A stretch of 64,000 nt of DNA from Theileria orientalis strain Shintoku (lineage: Eukaryota > Apicomplexa > Aconoidasida > Piroplasmida > Theileriidae): positions 1,220,001 through 1,284,000 of the forward strand of contig NC_025260.1 of NCBI RefSeq assembly GCF_000740895.1, read 5' to 3'. A program made the position numbers and the translations under genes. Below, one piece after another: positions 10,113 through 20,150 of this stretch; positions within the stretch are counted from its first letter, which is position 1, and every line of letters begins with the position of its first letter. Below the pieces are notes generated by a model. That model was not told the origin of the DNA. It made no database searches and worked only from the letters and a program-made list of their open reading frames with translations.

Positions 10113-11137
10113 TCTTCAAAATAGCATTTCTTATCTTGTTCTTATAGGCCCAGTAATAGCATATCAACAGGGGCCTGAGCCGTAAATTATACTCATTTTG
10201 TCATCGAAGATGACTGAGTAGAGATAAATTTTTATACATAATAGATTAAAAAACTAAATTGAAAATGTGTAGAAAATTCAATTTAACGATTCTGCATTAA
10301 GCATCTATTCACTATTTATTGTTTAATTGTGTTATATATTTAGAATAAATAACATTCGTGGTTAATTGTAGAATATATTTGACTATATGCTAGTGATAAA
10401 AAATTGATCAAGTTTAAAGATTAGAAAATCAGTTTGAACGATGTGTTTTTTTAGTGCTATTAAAAAGACAATATTTAAATTTATTTTAAAGAATAAACTA
10501 TCTAAATCTTTTGACTTTTTGCTCGTACATTTTATTTATGCATAATGAAATGGTTACATGATCATCTACAAATTTACGAATACATATTAGCTAAAAATAC
10601 ACTTTTATACACTAAAATAAATTATAATAAGCAACTATGCACTTTATTTATTGATGTTCATAATTTTAAAGCCCTGGAAATCTCAGTTTAGACGACATCG
10701 AGAACGAGACGCCGGTGTACAGAAGGTGCAAATTGAAATGAATAAAATTCTCAGATCTGATGTATTTGTGATAAATTGGCTACACAAATGAGCTTTTCGA
10801 TCAGAAGCAGAATAGAAAAAAAGTTAACCTATGAACTATCTCCTGTGTGAGAAATATAGAATGAAAAACTTGACTCAAGATTCGAACTCGGATAAAATTC
10901 AACACTTTCATTAAATATTTACCGCAATACTAAACTAATCGCTCATAGTTAGTTTATCTTTTAAATAATCGCTTGTTGACTGTTTATTTTATTTTGATAG
11001 ATTGTTTATTTAATGTGTAGCTTTTTATAGTAAATCCAAGAAAGTGTAATTTTTAGTAATCAATTGTCAACTTTAAGTTTTAGAAGTATATCGCAATCAA
11101 CTGGAAATATAAAAACCGTCATAAAATAGTTAAAAAA
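10113..11137. other. AT-rich intergenic region
   Basis: About 1 kb, very AT-rich, between the decayed family member and the 946-residue secreted protein. It should contain the promoter of the latter. No ORF or structured element is supported. Confidence 0.6.
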
Positions 11138-13978
11138 ATGAAACTAAACCAAGTAAAGATTGGGGTGTTCATAGCTCTATTGGCTACCCTAATCCATATG
11201 GTTGGAGCCGATAGCACTGATTACACCAAGATTAAGGACGACATGAAACTAAAGTCGAGTAAATCACTTGAGGGGCAGCGCAGTGTTTTGGCCAAAATAA
11301 ATAAAGTCTCTGAGATACTCACAACGGAGGGAGAGAGATCTTTGAGCGATTTCAAATCTTACGTGGGCAGATTGATTCCTTACCTTAGTCAGCCAACATC
11401 TGAGCCTTTTATAGACAACATTCAGGAGTATATTAACTCCAAAACCGGTGACAGACAGCAGATCATTAAAGTTATCTCTGACATTAAAATGTACCAGAAG
11501 AGGGCTGAGAAGGAGATCGCAAATTCCGAAAAGAGGTACAACAAACTGTTGCAGCACCTGAGCAAAAGCAATGAAAATGATAAGTCCATTAACCATGCAA
11601 AGTCACAATATAAGGGCTTAGCGCTTGCAAAGGATCGTCTTCTTGAGATCAACCAAAGAATAGCAGAGTTTGGGCCTATAGTCACTGAGAAAATTGAACA
11701 CCTAGCCTTGGCCAACAAGAAACTTGATGTGTATAAACTGTTCTTAGAAATGCTTAAGCGGACCAGGGGAATAGTGGTAGAGTCCAGAAAAGCCTATGTT
11801 GGCTCATTTTCCACAAAGGACAAGATCCTTGATTCCTCTAACAGGATGGACTCTCTGGTCAAGAGGGCCAAACTAGTTAAAGGAGACTCCAAAAATAAGA
11901 GTATCTACAAAGCTGAAACTGAAAAATTGAATTCATTGTGGGATGAGCTTAATAAGCTTAAGAATAATATCTTGACTAACTCAAAGAGCGCCGCAAAAAC
12001 TCTCGAGCACATGAATTCTACGGTGATCAAGGGCGAGGGATATGAGAAAAGCATAATAGACGAGGGCTCAAGTGGTAGCAAAAGCTCATCGGACAGTGCT
12101 AACTCCTCTAAGGGAGTGGACACACTCTCCAGGGCCTTCCTCAGGGCCAAAGAAACTTACAATAAGTTAACTAAGCTGCAAAAAAGCACAGCCGAAGATG
12201 TGGCCACCATGGAGAAGTACAATAAGGAGACTGCCGAGCTTTTGAAAAAGGGGAACAGCCTTGTCGGTGAGATGGAAGGAATAAGCAAGAAACGATCCTC
12301 AATGGCTAAGAAGACCTTAAACCTGTCCACGCCTCAGGATCTCAGGGAGATGGTTGGCATGGATGATGTGGCTTCAGACGATTCCGATAGCTCGAGTGAA
12401 TCTGAAACAGAAGAGTCTGCAAAAGATGCCAAAAAAACCGAGGATGCCGATAAGGATAGGACTAAAACTCATGACAGCTTAGATCGGAAGGCTGACCTCT
12501 CTAAAAGAGCTACTAAAAGGAAAACCAGGAAGCAACTTGACGAGATAAGAAACAAGGCAATTGGCAGTTATCTTGATGATATTGCACTTTCGGATGAGGG
12601 CAGCGGATCTAAAAACTCAGAAGCTAGTGATAGTGATAACAGTTATGACTCAGACGCCAGTACGGAAACTAGTCTTACAGGGAAGATTACCAAGAGTAAA
12701 AAGGATCCTAAAAGCAGGAAACCCACCATCAACAGCAGAGGCGCCAGTAGCGACATAACTTCTGAAAGTAGCGAAAGTAGCTCACCTGTTAACGACAAGA
12801 AGAATGACAAGGGGCTAATAGACAGGGGATTTAACTTTTTGAAAAAATTCGCAGCGGTGCCACAAACTTTCTTTGAAACGGCCGATTCATTATCAGCGGT
12901 ACCCTCATCTGAGGACGTGTACTATGACGCACGTGAAAGCATTCAAGATACGGAAGATAGTGATACGGGAGTGGATTCTGATGTCACGCCCAAAGCACAC
13001 ATTCCAACTGGCAGATCTAGGAACCATAGGACGCCTGGGCCACCGAGTTACAATCAAACAGGTGATCCACTGAAACCCAGCCATGTGAGGGCTGCTTCTG
13101 CGGGCTCTCAAGGCATCAGATACAGTGCTGGCGATGCCCCAATAGACCTACGTCAGGATGAGGAAGAGGATTACAAGAGGGCAGTTAAAGAATCAGTAGT
13201 CATGGACCTGGAAAGGAAGGCGAAAGAGGCCTTTGACTCAAATCAAATATTAAACTTATCAGAGGCAGGTTCTAAGGGCCAGCAGGACCTGTTTAAACTA
13301 GTCAGGCTCTCCTACGAGCTGAAAAAGCAGTTTGAACTTGTCAAGGATGAATTCAAGTCAAGCTTCCAGTTCAACCAAAAGGAAATACTAAAGAACACTC
13401 TCAAGGACCTGCTGCACCAGTACCTGTCAGGCGTGTGTTCAGCTGCTCTGGAAATGACCAGGCCAAGGAACTTTCAAATGTTCACCTCCAACTCTGGAGG
13501 GCTTTTTGCGGCCGGAACCGTACAAGCAAGTGCCGGCGCCAACCCCAATAGAGCTTATGCTACGCCTAACTCTCAGCCTGGTAATCGCCGAGTCTCTGTT
13601 AGGACATCTGGTATGCAGGGCAACCCAGTAACTGGCCGAAGAGTGGCCACCAAGAGGTCATATGGTCAGATGAGTGGGAGTGAATCAAATGGTGATTATG
13701 GAAGCTTCACTCCGGGACGAGCAAATGCGCCCAGGGTGGCGGTTGTGACTACGCAGCAGACGGGTCCGCAGCCGCAACAGCCACAGCAAGTAGCACAGGG
13801 TGTGCCCAGAGCAGCGCCGAAATACGTGAGCCAGCAGGTCCAAATGACACCGAGGCCTGTGCCAGCTCAAAGACGCAATATTCGAGCACCTATGGCGTCG
13901 GAATTTCAGGCAGTGCAGCCGCTAGCGCAAGGACCATTTACAGGTAACTCTGTGCCCACTCAAACTGTCGTCACATGA
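11138..13978 (+). CDS. Large secreted protein: helical N-terminus, acidic Ser-rich middle, Pro/Gln-rich C-terminus
   Basis: One exon of 946 residues, starting with an ATG after an A-run. A signal peptide occupies about residues 8-24 (VFIALLATLIHMVGA). Residues 30-400 are Lys/Glu/Leu-rich and predicted largely helical or coiled-coil. Residues 410-620 are strongly Ser/Asp/Glu-rich with repeated S-D-S and S-E-S runs, likely disordered and suitable for phosphorylation. A helical block near 700-780 contains a Cys, and the last 160 residues are Pro/Gln/Val-rich with basic RR pairs. No transmembrane segment or GPI signal is seen, so it is probably a secreted parasite protein. I cannot name an orthologue. 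Confidence 0.8.
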   Translation: MKLNQVKIGVFIALLATLIHMVGADSTDYTKIKDDMKLKSSKSLEGQRSVLAKINKVSEILTTEGERSLSDFKSYVGRLIPYLSQPTSEPFIDNIQEYINSKTGDRQQIIKVISDIKMYQKRAEKEIANSEKRYNKLLQHLSKSNENDKSINHAKSQYKGLALAKDRLLEINQRIAEFGPIVTEKIEHLALANKKLDVYKLFLEMLKRTRGIVVESRKAYVGSFSTKDKILDSSNRMDSLVKRAKLVKGDSKNKSIYKAETEKLNSLWDELNKLKNNILTNSKSAAKTLEHMNSTVIKGEGYEKSIIDEGSSGSKSSSDSANSSKGVDTLSRAFLRAKETYNKLTKLQKSTAEDVATMEKYNKETAELLKKGNSLVGEMEGISKKRSSMAKKTLNLSTPQDLREMVGMDDVASDDSDSSSESETEESAKDAKKTEDADKDRTKTHDSLDRKADLSKRATKRKTRKQLDEIRNKAIGSYLDDIALSDEGSGSKNSEASDSDNSYDSDASTETSLTGKITKSKKDPKSRKPTINSRGASSDITSESSESSSPVNDKKNDKGLIDRGFNFLKKFAAVPQTFFETADSLSAVPSSEDVYYDARESIQDTEDSDTGVDSDVTPKAHIPTGRSRNHRTPGPPSYNQTGDPLKPSHVRAASAGSQGIRYSAGDAPIDLRQDEEEDYKRAVKESVVMDLERKAKEAFDSNQILNLSEAGSKGQQDLFKLVRLSYELKKQFELVKDEFKSSFQFNQKEILKNTLKDLLHQYLSGVCSAALEMTRPRNFQMFTSNSGGLFAAGTVQASAGANPNRAYATPNSQPGNRRVSVRTSGMQGNPVTGRRVATKRSYGQMSGSESNGDYGSFTPGRANAPRVAVVTTQQTGPQPQQPQQVAQGVPRAAPKYVSQQVQMTPRPVPAQRRNIRAPMASEFQAVQPLAQGPFTGNSVPTQTVVT

Positions 13979-14649
13979 GCCCAGTAGACATTGAAGGCAG
14001 TTTTATTTAAAAACTACCAATCAAGTGAAGATAGAGTGTAAAAATCAAAATGACCTATCAAATGTAACAGATATTGCAATAATTGAGGCCTTGAAGGAGA
14101 ACACATCTTAGTATTAATCGACATGGCGGCAGAATCCAAAATCCTGACAACAAGCCAATGTACAATGTAACACATTGAAATGCAGTAATCGTGCACCAAC
14201 GCACACTAAATGGAATGTAATGAATGTTTAAAGGACAAAATCATGAGTAACGAGTAAAAACGGCGCTAATAAGTCGTAATAATGTAATTTGTGCCAGTAC
14301 ACACCACTCCTAATGAACCAATAGCATAATATAGACACGTAGACGATAATACGGTCTATAAGCGAATAATTTAATTTATTTTAATAAATTTACACTTTAT
14401 TGCCACCATTCAACTAGCCCATTGGCAAAAACTCTTTCAAGTCTACACCACAAATTTCTTACACATCCTGTAACACTTGCTCTGATTAGTTTACTTTTAT
14501 TTTCATTTTTTCCTTTCTGTACATTATATTGCACACACTGCGCTTTTCTACTCTTTAGTTTGTTGATCGGTAGAGCAGTTTGTCAATCAGGTGTGCTTGG
14601 CAGTCTACGCGTAACACATATACAAATAGTCCGTGAATACATTAAAATC
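13979..14649. other. Intergenic region and 5' flank of the EF-hand-like gene
   Basis: AT-rich sequence between two plus-strand genes. The reading frame of the downstream protein stays open back to about 14422 but contains no ATG before 14650; its translation is a hydrophobic, T-rich run that looks like leader DNA rather than protein. Confidence 0.55.
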
Positions 14650-15297
14650 ATGACCTTTTTGAGGCCTCTTAAGACGAGTGAACTGCGGGACATCTTCAGA
14701 ACTCTGGACAGGGGCGGCAAGGGTGCCCTCGACTGCTCGGATCTGCAGAGGGCCTACGCACTCCTCGGCTCTAAGGCGGCCCTGGGCCCTGAGGACGCTG
14801 GCTACGTGCTCGAGCACTTAGTCCAGGTGGGCGCCAGCTCCTTCAACAGCCTCGGAAACAGCACGTCCACCCCCCCGGGCTCGAATAACGCCCTGTCCTG
14901 GTCGCCTTCGCAGCCCGGTCACGGCTCTGACCCCGGCGGCAGCGCCGACGACGGCCTGCCCAAGCTGGACCTGACGACCTTCGTCGACGCCGTGAACCAC
15001 GTGCTCAGCACCAACTCGCTGGAGCAGCTGCTGAAGTCGACCTTCGAGGCGGTGTCGGTCCCGAGCTCCGGGGACCAGGCCTGCTCCGGCCGCGGCGTGC
15101 CCGGAAACTCCGACGGACAGAGCGCCCGCAGCACCTCGAGCTCCTCGAACAGGGTCGTCACGGTGTCCCAGCTGCTCGAACTCGCGCGCGCCTTCGGCCT
15201 AAAGCTGTCCAAGGACTCCGAGGTCCGCATTCAGGCTCGAGTCCCCAACGGGGCGGTCGACTTCGCCGAGTTCGTGGAGCTGGTCGCGAGCACCTAG
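14650..15297 (+). CDS. Calmodulin-like protein with degenerate EF-hands
   Basis: The ATG at 14650 is the only in-frame methionine codon and gives about 215 residues. The N-terminus has an EF-hand shape: helix ELRDIFRTL, loop DRGGKGALDCSD, helix LQRAYALLG. The loop lacks acidic residues at positions 3 and 5, so calcium binding is doubtful. A similar helix (SQLLELARAFGLKL) and loop (VPNGAVDFAEF) close the protein. Between them is a Ser/Gly/Pro-rich insert of about 60 residues. This matches the general plan of apicomplexan calmodulin-like or myosin light-chain-like proteins. The exon is markedly GC-rich, with C or G in nearly every third codon position, unlike its neighbours. The partner is unknown. 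Confidence 0.65.
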   Translation: MTFLRPLKTSELRDIFRTLDRGGKGALDCSDLQRAYALLGSKAALGPEDAGYVLEHLVQVGASSFNSLGNSTSTPPGSNNALSWSPSQPGHGSDPGGSADDGLPKLDLTTFVDAVNHVLSTNSLEQLLKSTFEAVSVPSSGDQACSGRGVPGNSDGQSARSTSSSSNRVVTVSQLLELARAFGLKLSKDSEVRIQARVPNGAVDFAEFVELVAST

Positions 15298-15763
15298 TTC
15301 CAGAGTACCTAATTTTGTACTCACGCATCGATGTACAGCTTAGTTACCTTACGTGCTTAGGTCGAGTGAATTGTGTTTACATGTGTGTTGTGACGAGAAG
15401 CCCGCTAGGGGGATTTATTCCACTTAAAATCAGTCTGTAGATCGACTTCACTCCCAAAACGCGATGTGCTACTTAGTTTCTCGAGTCTGCTATCCAGAGG
15501 CGTTTGACCTTTTGTAAAACAGGCTGCAGCTGCTACCCCTCCGTCTTCTATCAGTTCAGTTCACCGGTGGCCTCAGGCTTTCTAGGCCTATTTGGCGTTC
15601 CGCCGCGCCAGGTCGGCTTCACAGTTGCTACCTGTCACTGGAGACCACCTTTACAGAAGACACATGAAGTAGTACCACATCGAGGCCAGGATGTAAATCA
15701 TAAACAGAAGCAGGCATATCATAGTGGGTAGGTGTAAGGGTACGAGTGATGAAATTACGCGTG
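15298..15763. other. Region between convergent genes; possible short hydrophobic ORF
   Basis: Between the EF-hand gene (+) and the UBX-like gene (-). A minus-strand open segment near 15750-15670 translates to a hydrophobic stretch ending LLLFMIYILASMWYYFM, which could be a terminal exon of an alternative transcript of the UBX-like gene. It has no clear start, so no gene is called. Confidence 0.3.
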
Positions 15764-17932
15764 CTAGTCCAATCTGAGCATGAACATATCGTTAGTGCCG
15801 AAGTTCAAGGCGTTCAGGGGCTGCCCTGTTACTTCAGAGGGGCCCTAATTATGCGTTAACGGACTGTGGGCGCTGCTGCTGCAGCATCTCCGTGGAAAGG
15901 CGCACCATTTACTGGATAACTATCTGTGAAGGGCTTGAGAACGGCACGCATCAGTGGTGTGGCAGGAGGGGGCCGAGTCTTCGCAATTCGCCGAGAAACG
16001 TCGGATGTGTGAGAAGATTCTTGGCTCTAACCTCCGTTTTCGTTGTCAGGGGTTAACATTTTCTCCCGACTCGAATAGACATCCTGCCGCCCCGGGTACC
16101 ATCTCGCGCCCTCACTTACCGATTCGCTGCTGATCATTTCTATTGACCCGTTCGAGTACTTCACGAACTTTCTGTAAGGGACCGTCTGCAACAGGTAGTA
16201 AAAGTCGAGCTCCTTCAGTTTCTGCCTGCTTTCCAGCCACTCGAACACGCTCTACACATCTCCGGTCACATTCCTCTTAATTTTATGAAAACGGTACTCT
16301 TATCTACCACATTCTCCCCTTATTCAAGCTCATTTTTCAATTTTTACCTAATTACCGCAAACTTACGTTGATGCTCGAGGTTGGTGCGAAGCTCCTCGTG
16401 ATTCTACTGTTGAACAGCTTTATTGCGATTTTTACTGCGTCAGTTCCTGTGTATTCCTGATCCTACTGGTTTATGTTTCAAATTAACAACACTTATTTTT
16501 TCTACGTTAGTGTTGGCTCCAAACTGCTCTATGGCCAGTTCGTCCAATATCTACTTCAGTTACCCCGTGAAGTGGCTGATCTACCACTTGGTCCAACCTG
16601 ATTCCACCGGTGGTTGGCCACACCTTGCTGCTGTCTCTTCTTTTAGCGTCTGGGCCGTTTTGCACCACTCCGCTGTTCCCGAATCCTCCCCCCTCGTTGC
16701 CTCCTTCTATTTCCGACAGCTTGACGTAGAACTGGTTTGGCTGCACTGTTGGGTGTGCGAAGGGGTCCGGCTCCGGCAGCTTCGTGCCTGTCGGCACCAC
16801 GAGCAGTATCACTCCTGCTGCTGTTTCCAGGTTCTTCTTCACGTAGTCGTGCAGTGGGCCTGGTTCGATTGGCACTGGTCCTTGTCGAAGGCTGTCCAGG
16901 ATGTACCTAAGTTCACGTGTACACACTGCTGTCTACTCATCTAAAATTGCGTAACTGCTTATCCTAATCTGCATAGGGCAGTAAACTCCCTTTCCGCTAT
17001 CTACCGTAGTGTTCAGGTAACTTTTCCCGTATCTACCGGTACTGTTCCCATTAACGGCGGGTTGTTGCAGCCGCAAGGGCACACACTTACCAGTTATGAT
17101 GCAAGTATCTTATTGAAAACCAGTGTGATTGTATGTTACATATGAATCCAATCGAGTGGTTGCTACGTTGACTGTTATTGCTGATTCCACGAACTAGTAC
17201 TAGTTACTTCGACCTACTTTTGGAACATCGACAGACTCAGTTGACTTAGCGAAAAGTGTGTACATGATATGTTTCTTGTCGTCAAAGCACTCTGGAGTAC
17301 CTGTCAATCATCGTTATCACAGCTGTGAGCCAAGCTTTCCATCTTACTCTATTTCAGTGGATACTACTTCCGTTCACGTAGCTAATACACTCACTGGGAG
17401 GTTAAAGTCTCCTGAGTCCGACACGTTTCCGTAGCCTAGCACTCTCCCATTGTACCCAAAGTTGCCTACATTTTACCATACACACGTGCCCACGCCACTT
17501 ATTTTACTAAGCGTTCACTAACTACCAGTTTTTACTCCTGGTCGTTTGAGGTTGTGCAGCTCATGAATATTAAATATCGTGGCGCTATCTAATTAATCTA
17601 TGCTGCTGATATAATAAAATTTAGCGTCATTGCTACTCTTTGTTGTTACATAATTTATATATAACCATTCTATTGCTTCTTTTCCTCAAAAAAGTAACAA
17701 TAAATCAATGGGGGATGTGTGATTCTTATTTAAATGTTTACCAATAAATTCCTCATTTTACCCATTACTACACTGTTTATAGAAATAAACTATCTTTGTA
17801 AGCCGATATTTACTTGTTACAGGGGCTAGAATGGTGCCAAATGTATATATACTTACCGTTAAGTAACCGATTCTCCTCGGAATCCAACAACATTGATATC
17901 TCGCAGAGTTCATCCGTTGTAACCAGCGGCCC
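15764..17932 (-). CDS. Ten-exon gene for a protein with a C-terminal UBX-like domain (5' end unresolved)
   Basis: Ten exons with mutually consistent phases: 17932-17857, 17465-17391, 17300-17218, 17193-17140, 17085-16956, 16925-16564, 16462-16367, 16251-16032, 15923-15861 and 15825-15764, ending at TAG. Together they encode about 406 residues; the initiating exon was not found. Residues about 265-320 fit a UBX fold: AVKIAIKLFNSR as strand one and turn, FAPTSSINSVFEWLESR as the helix, then FYYLLQTVPYRKF where UBX domains usually have a Phe-Pro-Arg loop. UBX domains usually recruit the p97/Cdc48 ATPase. The Phe-Pro-Arg tripeptide is replaced by VPYRK, so p97 binding is uncertain. The N-terminal 260 residues are not recognised. 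The intron at 16955-16926 would be only 30 nt; the exact splice there is ambiguous. Confidence 0.6.
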
Positions 17933-18495
17933 CTGAGCATTATTGTGCACTTACAACTAGTTAATAGTGAAGATTTGATCCTTTAAGGGGCCAAATAATT
18001 AATGACCACCGAAGCTGAAACCTACCTGTAGAAGCGAGTTTAGGCAATGAAGGGCGCACATTTTTGTTTTTGGGTCCTGTTTTTCCCAATATATTACCTT
18101 TTCCATCCTTATGTGTAGAAAATGTACAAAATTTTCAGTCATATGGTGTTAGCTGCCACGTATTATCTGGCTGAGGGTGGGCAAGTGGAAGGTTGAATTC
18201 GTATTTGAAATAATTCTTCAATTTTCTCAATGAATAGTATCAGCACACCTCTAGTGTGTTTTTTTCTGTTTTCTTTAGCTAACATAACCCGTTTAAGCAG
18301 TTTAAGTCCATACACACCGCTCAGTGTGCTCAAAGTTCTAAATTAATTCAAATTTGTATAACATATATCATAAAATCGTAAATCGTTCATAAGGTATACT
18401 ATACATCTTAAAAACATGAGTAAAATTCCCAGGGTGGAAGTGTTTTTCCTTATTCACCCTATAGCCCTTATGCTGTATCTGCCTGCATCAACACT
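17933..18495. other. Intergenic region, probable 5' exon of the UBX-like gene
   Basis: This spacer must contain the start codon and promoter of the UBX-like gene if the first called exon is internal. A GTAAGT site at about 17952-17947 on the minus strand may be the donor of that exon, but no ATG in a suitable frame is convincing. The 3' flank of RPF2 fills the rest. Confidence 0.4.
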
Positions 18496-19904
18496 CTATT
18501 CATCTACCTTCACCTTTCGCTTCTTGCCGAACTTGTTGTGTCTTGTGTACAGGTCACTCAGGTCCTGCCTGCTCAGGTACACCTTGCCCTCCACGTTACC
18601 CAGGGCACTGGTGCGCACGTTCTTTCCTCTTCGACTGGCCTTGGTGCTAACGGGCACGTTTGTGACCTCTCCGCTGGCGTCGACCGTGCTGTCAATGGTC
18701 GTAATTCCCGCTATGAGCTTTTTCGGCTTCTTCGGCGCCTTCGTTGCCAGCTTAAAGAGCTCCTCGTTGGGCTCCATGACCTCCTCGACCAGAAAGTCTA
18801 TGGAGGGTCCTATTTCAGTCAAGTTTACGTTGGGAAGGTTAACTGGACTGCTAGTGCTATTCGAAAAGGAATTGGTGGCCTTCGTGAGGGTAATGGCGTA
18901 TCTTCTGAAAAGTAGTCTGTGCTGGCCAGAGGTGCCAACACCGCCACTCTCAGGGGTGGCGGTGTTGGTACTGGTGTGTGCGGCAGCATTGCTAGTTCCA
19001 GAGTTGCCACTGCTGCTGGTGCTTGAATCGTCGTCCAAAAGCGTCAACACGATGACCTGTTGGACGTTTTCAAGCGACAGTTTGGCGTAACTGGGCCCTC
19101 TGAACACGTCGAATAAAATGCTTCTCAGTGTGTTTAGTGGTCCAGAGTCCTGGGAAAATTGCGATCCTTGTGCGATAACTAGTGGCCGAGCGTTAGTTCC
19201 AATGTTTGCTAAGTGTTTATTAGTCGAATTAGATACCATTTGGTAATCACTCGTGTGTGACATGACGTGTATAATGCTAATAAATAAATCTGTCAATAAT
19301 ACTGAAATACCAATGTCCAAAAAGACATATACAATATCTATCTAGGCCCGTATAGTTATAATACCCATGTGGTGTTTAAACTCTTCGTTCAACTTGTAAT
19401 CGAGCACCTTCAACTGACAGCAGTCAAGAATGTGTCCGTCGTACACCCTTCCAAGTCCCATATTGATTGGCCGTTTTTTGTTTGAATTTGCAACTATATA
19501 CAGGCCCAAATTCAACTTATTGCATATATGCTCAGCTAATCTGTGATTATTGGGATTGATTGCCAATTTCAGAGGTGCCTCTGTAAAGTCAGCGGATCCC
19601 TTACCTATCAATAATTTGTATAAGAATAAATTATTAAATGTGTTTGTATGACCATATATTAATTTCTATGGGTAAATAATAATAGTTTACCATCATTCTT
19701 GGCAGAAATAGATGAGCTGTTGACCCTGAAAAGACCATGTTCCTTGTTTAGTTGATACAAGCTCTTTAAAAGCTGTTTAGTAGGGTTGTTTGAGTTATTC
19801 GACAGAAGATACAGAACCGTCTTCTTAAGCTTAGGTTCCTCCCTCAAAACAGACTTTTTACTTCCCTTACTGGAAATTTTAGCGGATTTTTTTGAACTCT
19901 TCAT
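18496..19904 (-). CDS. RPF2: Ribosome production factor 2 (Brix-domain protein)
   Basis: Three exons: 19904-19691, 19604-19365 and 19208-18496, with matching phases, giving 388 residues. RPF2 acts with RRS1 to load 5S rRNA, uL18 and uL5 onto nucleolar pre-60S particles. Family signatures are visible: EPKLKKTVLYLL near the N-terminus, LYIVANSNKKRPINMGLGRVYDGHILD at the start of the Brix fold, RSILFDVFRGP in its centre, EIGPSIDFLV later, and the terminal KVYLSRQDLSDLYTRHNKF with a basic tail. A Ser/Thr/Gly-rich insert of about 40 residues interrupts the Brix domain after VLTLLDDD. Introns are 86 and 156 nt. The frame left open upstream of exon 3 is intronic. Confidence 0.93.
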
Positions 19905-20150
19905 GGTGTGTGCCTTCTATATGAGTTGACTTGATGAAGAGTGATAGACATGAAATAATGAACTGCAACAAATACTGTACATTTAATTAACTATAATTAA
20001 CCATAGTTGTAGTTAGCGGAGGGTACGTGAATTAGGGGGCAGTAAAATTCATATTTTTAATTATTCTAGGCTTTCAATAATGTCCTTTGTAGATAATCGC
20101 TGCGTTTATCTAATAAGATTATGATCCAATGCTCAAAACAGCTTGATTAA

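Noticed and set aside
16423..16944. A 173-codon plus-strand ORF (Cys/Trp/His-rich)
   Set aside because: It is antisense to well-phased exons of the UBX-like gene and has an implausible composition.
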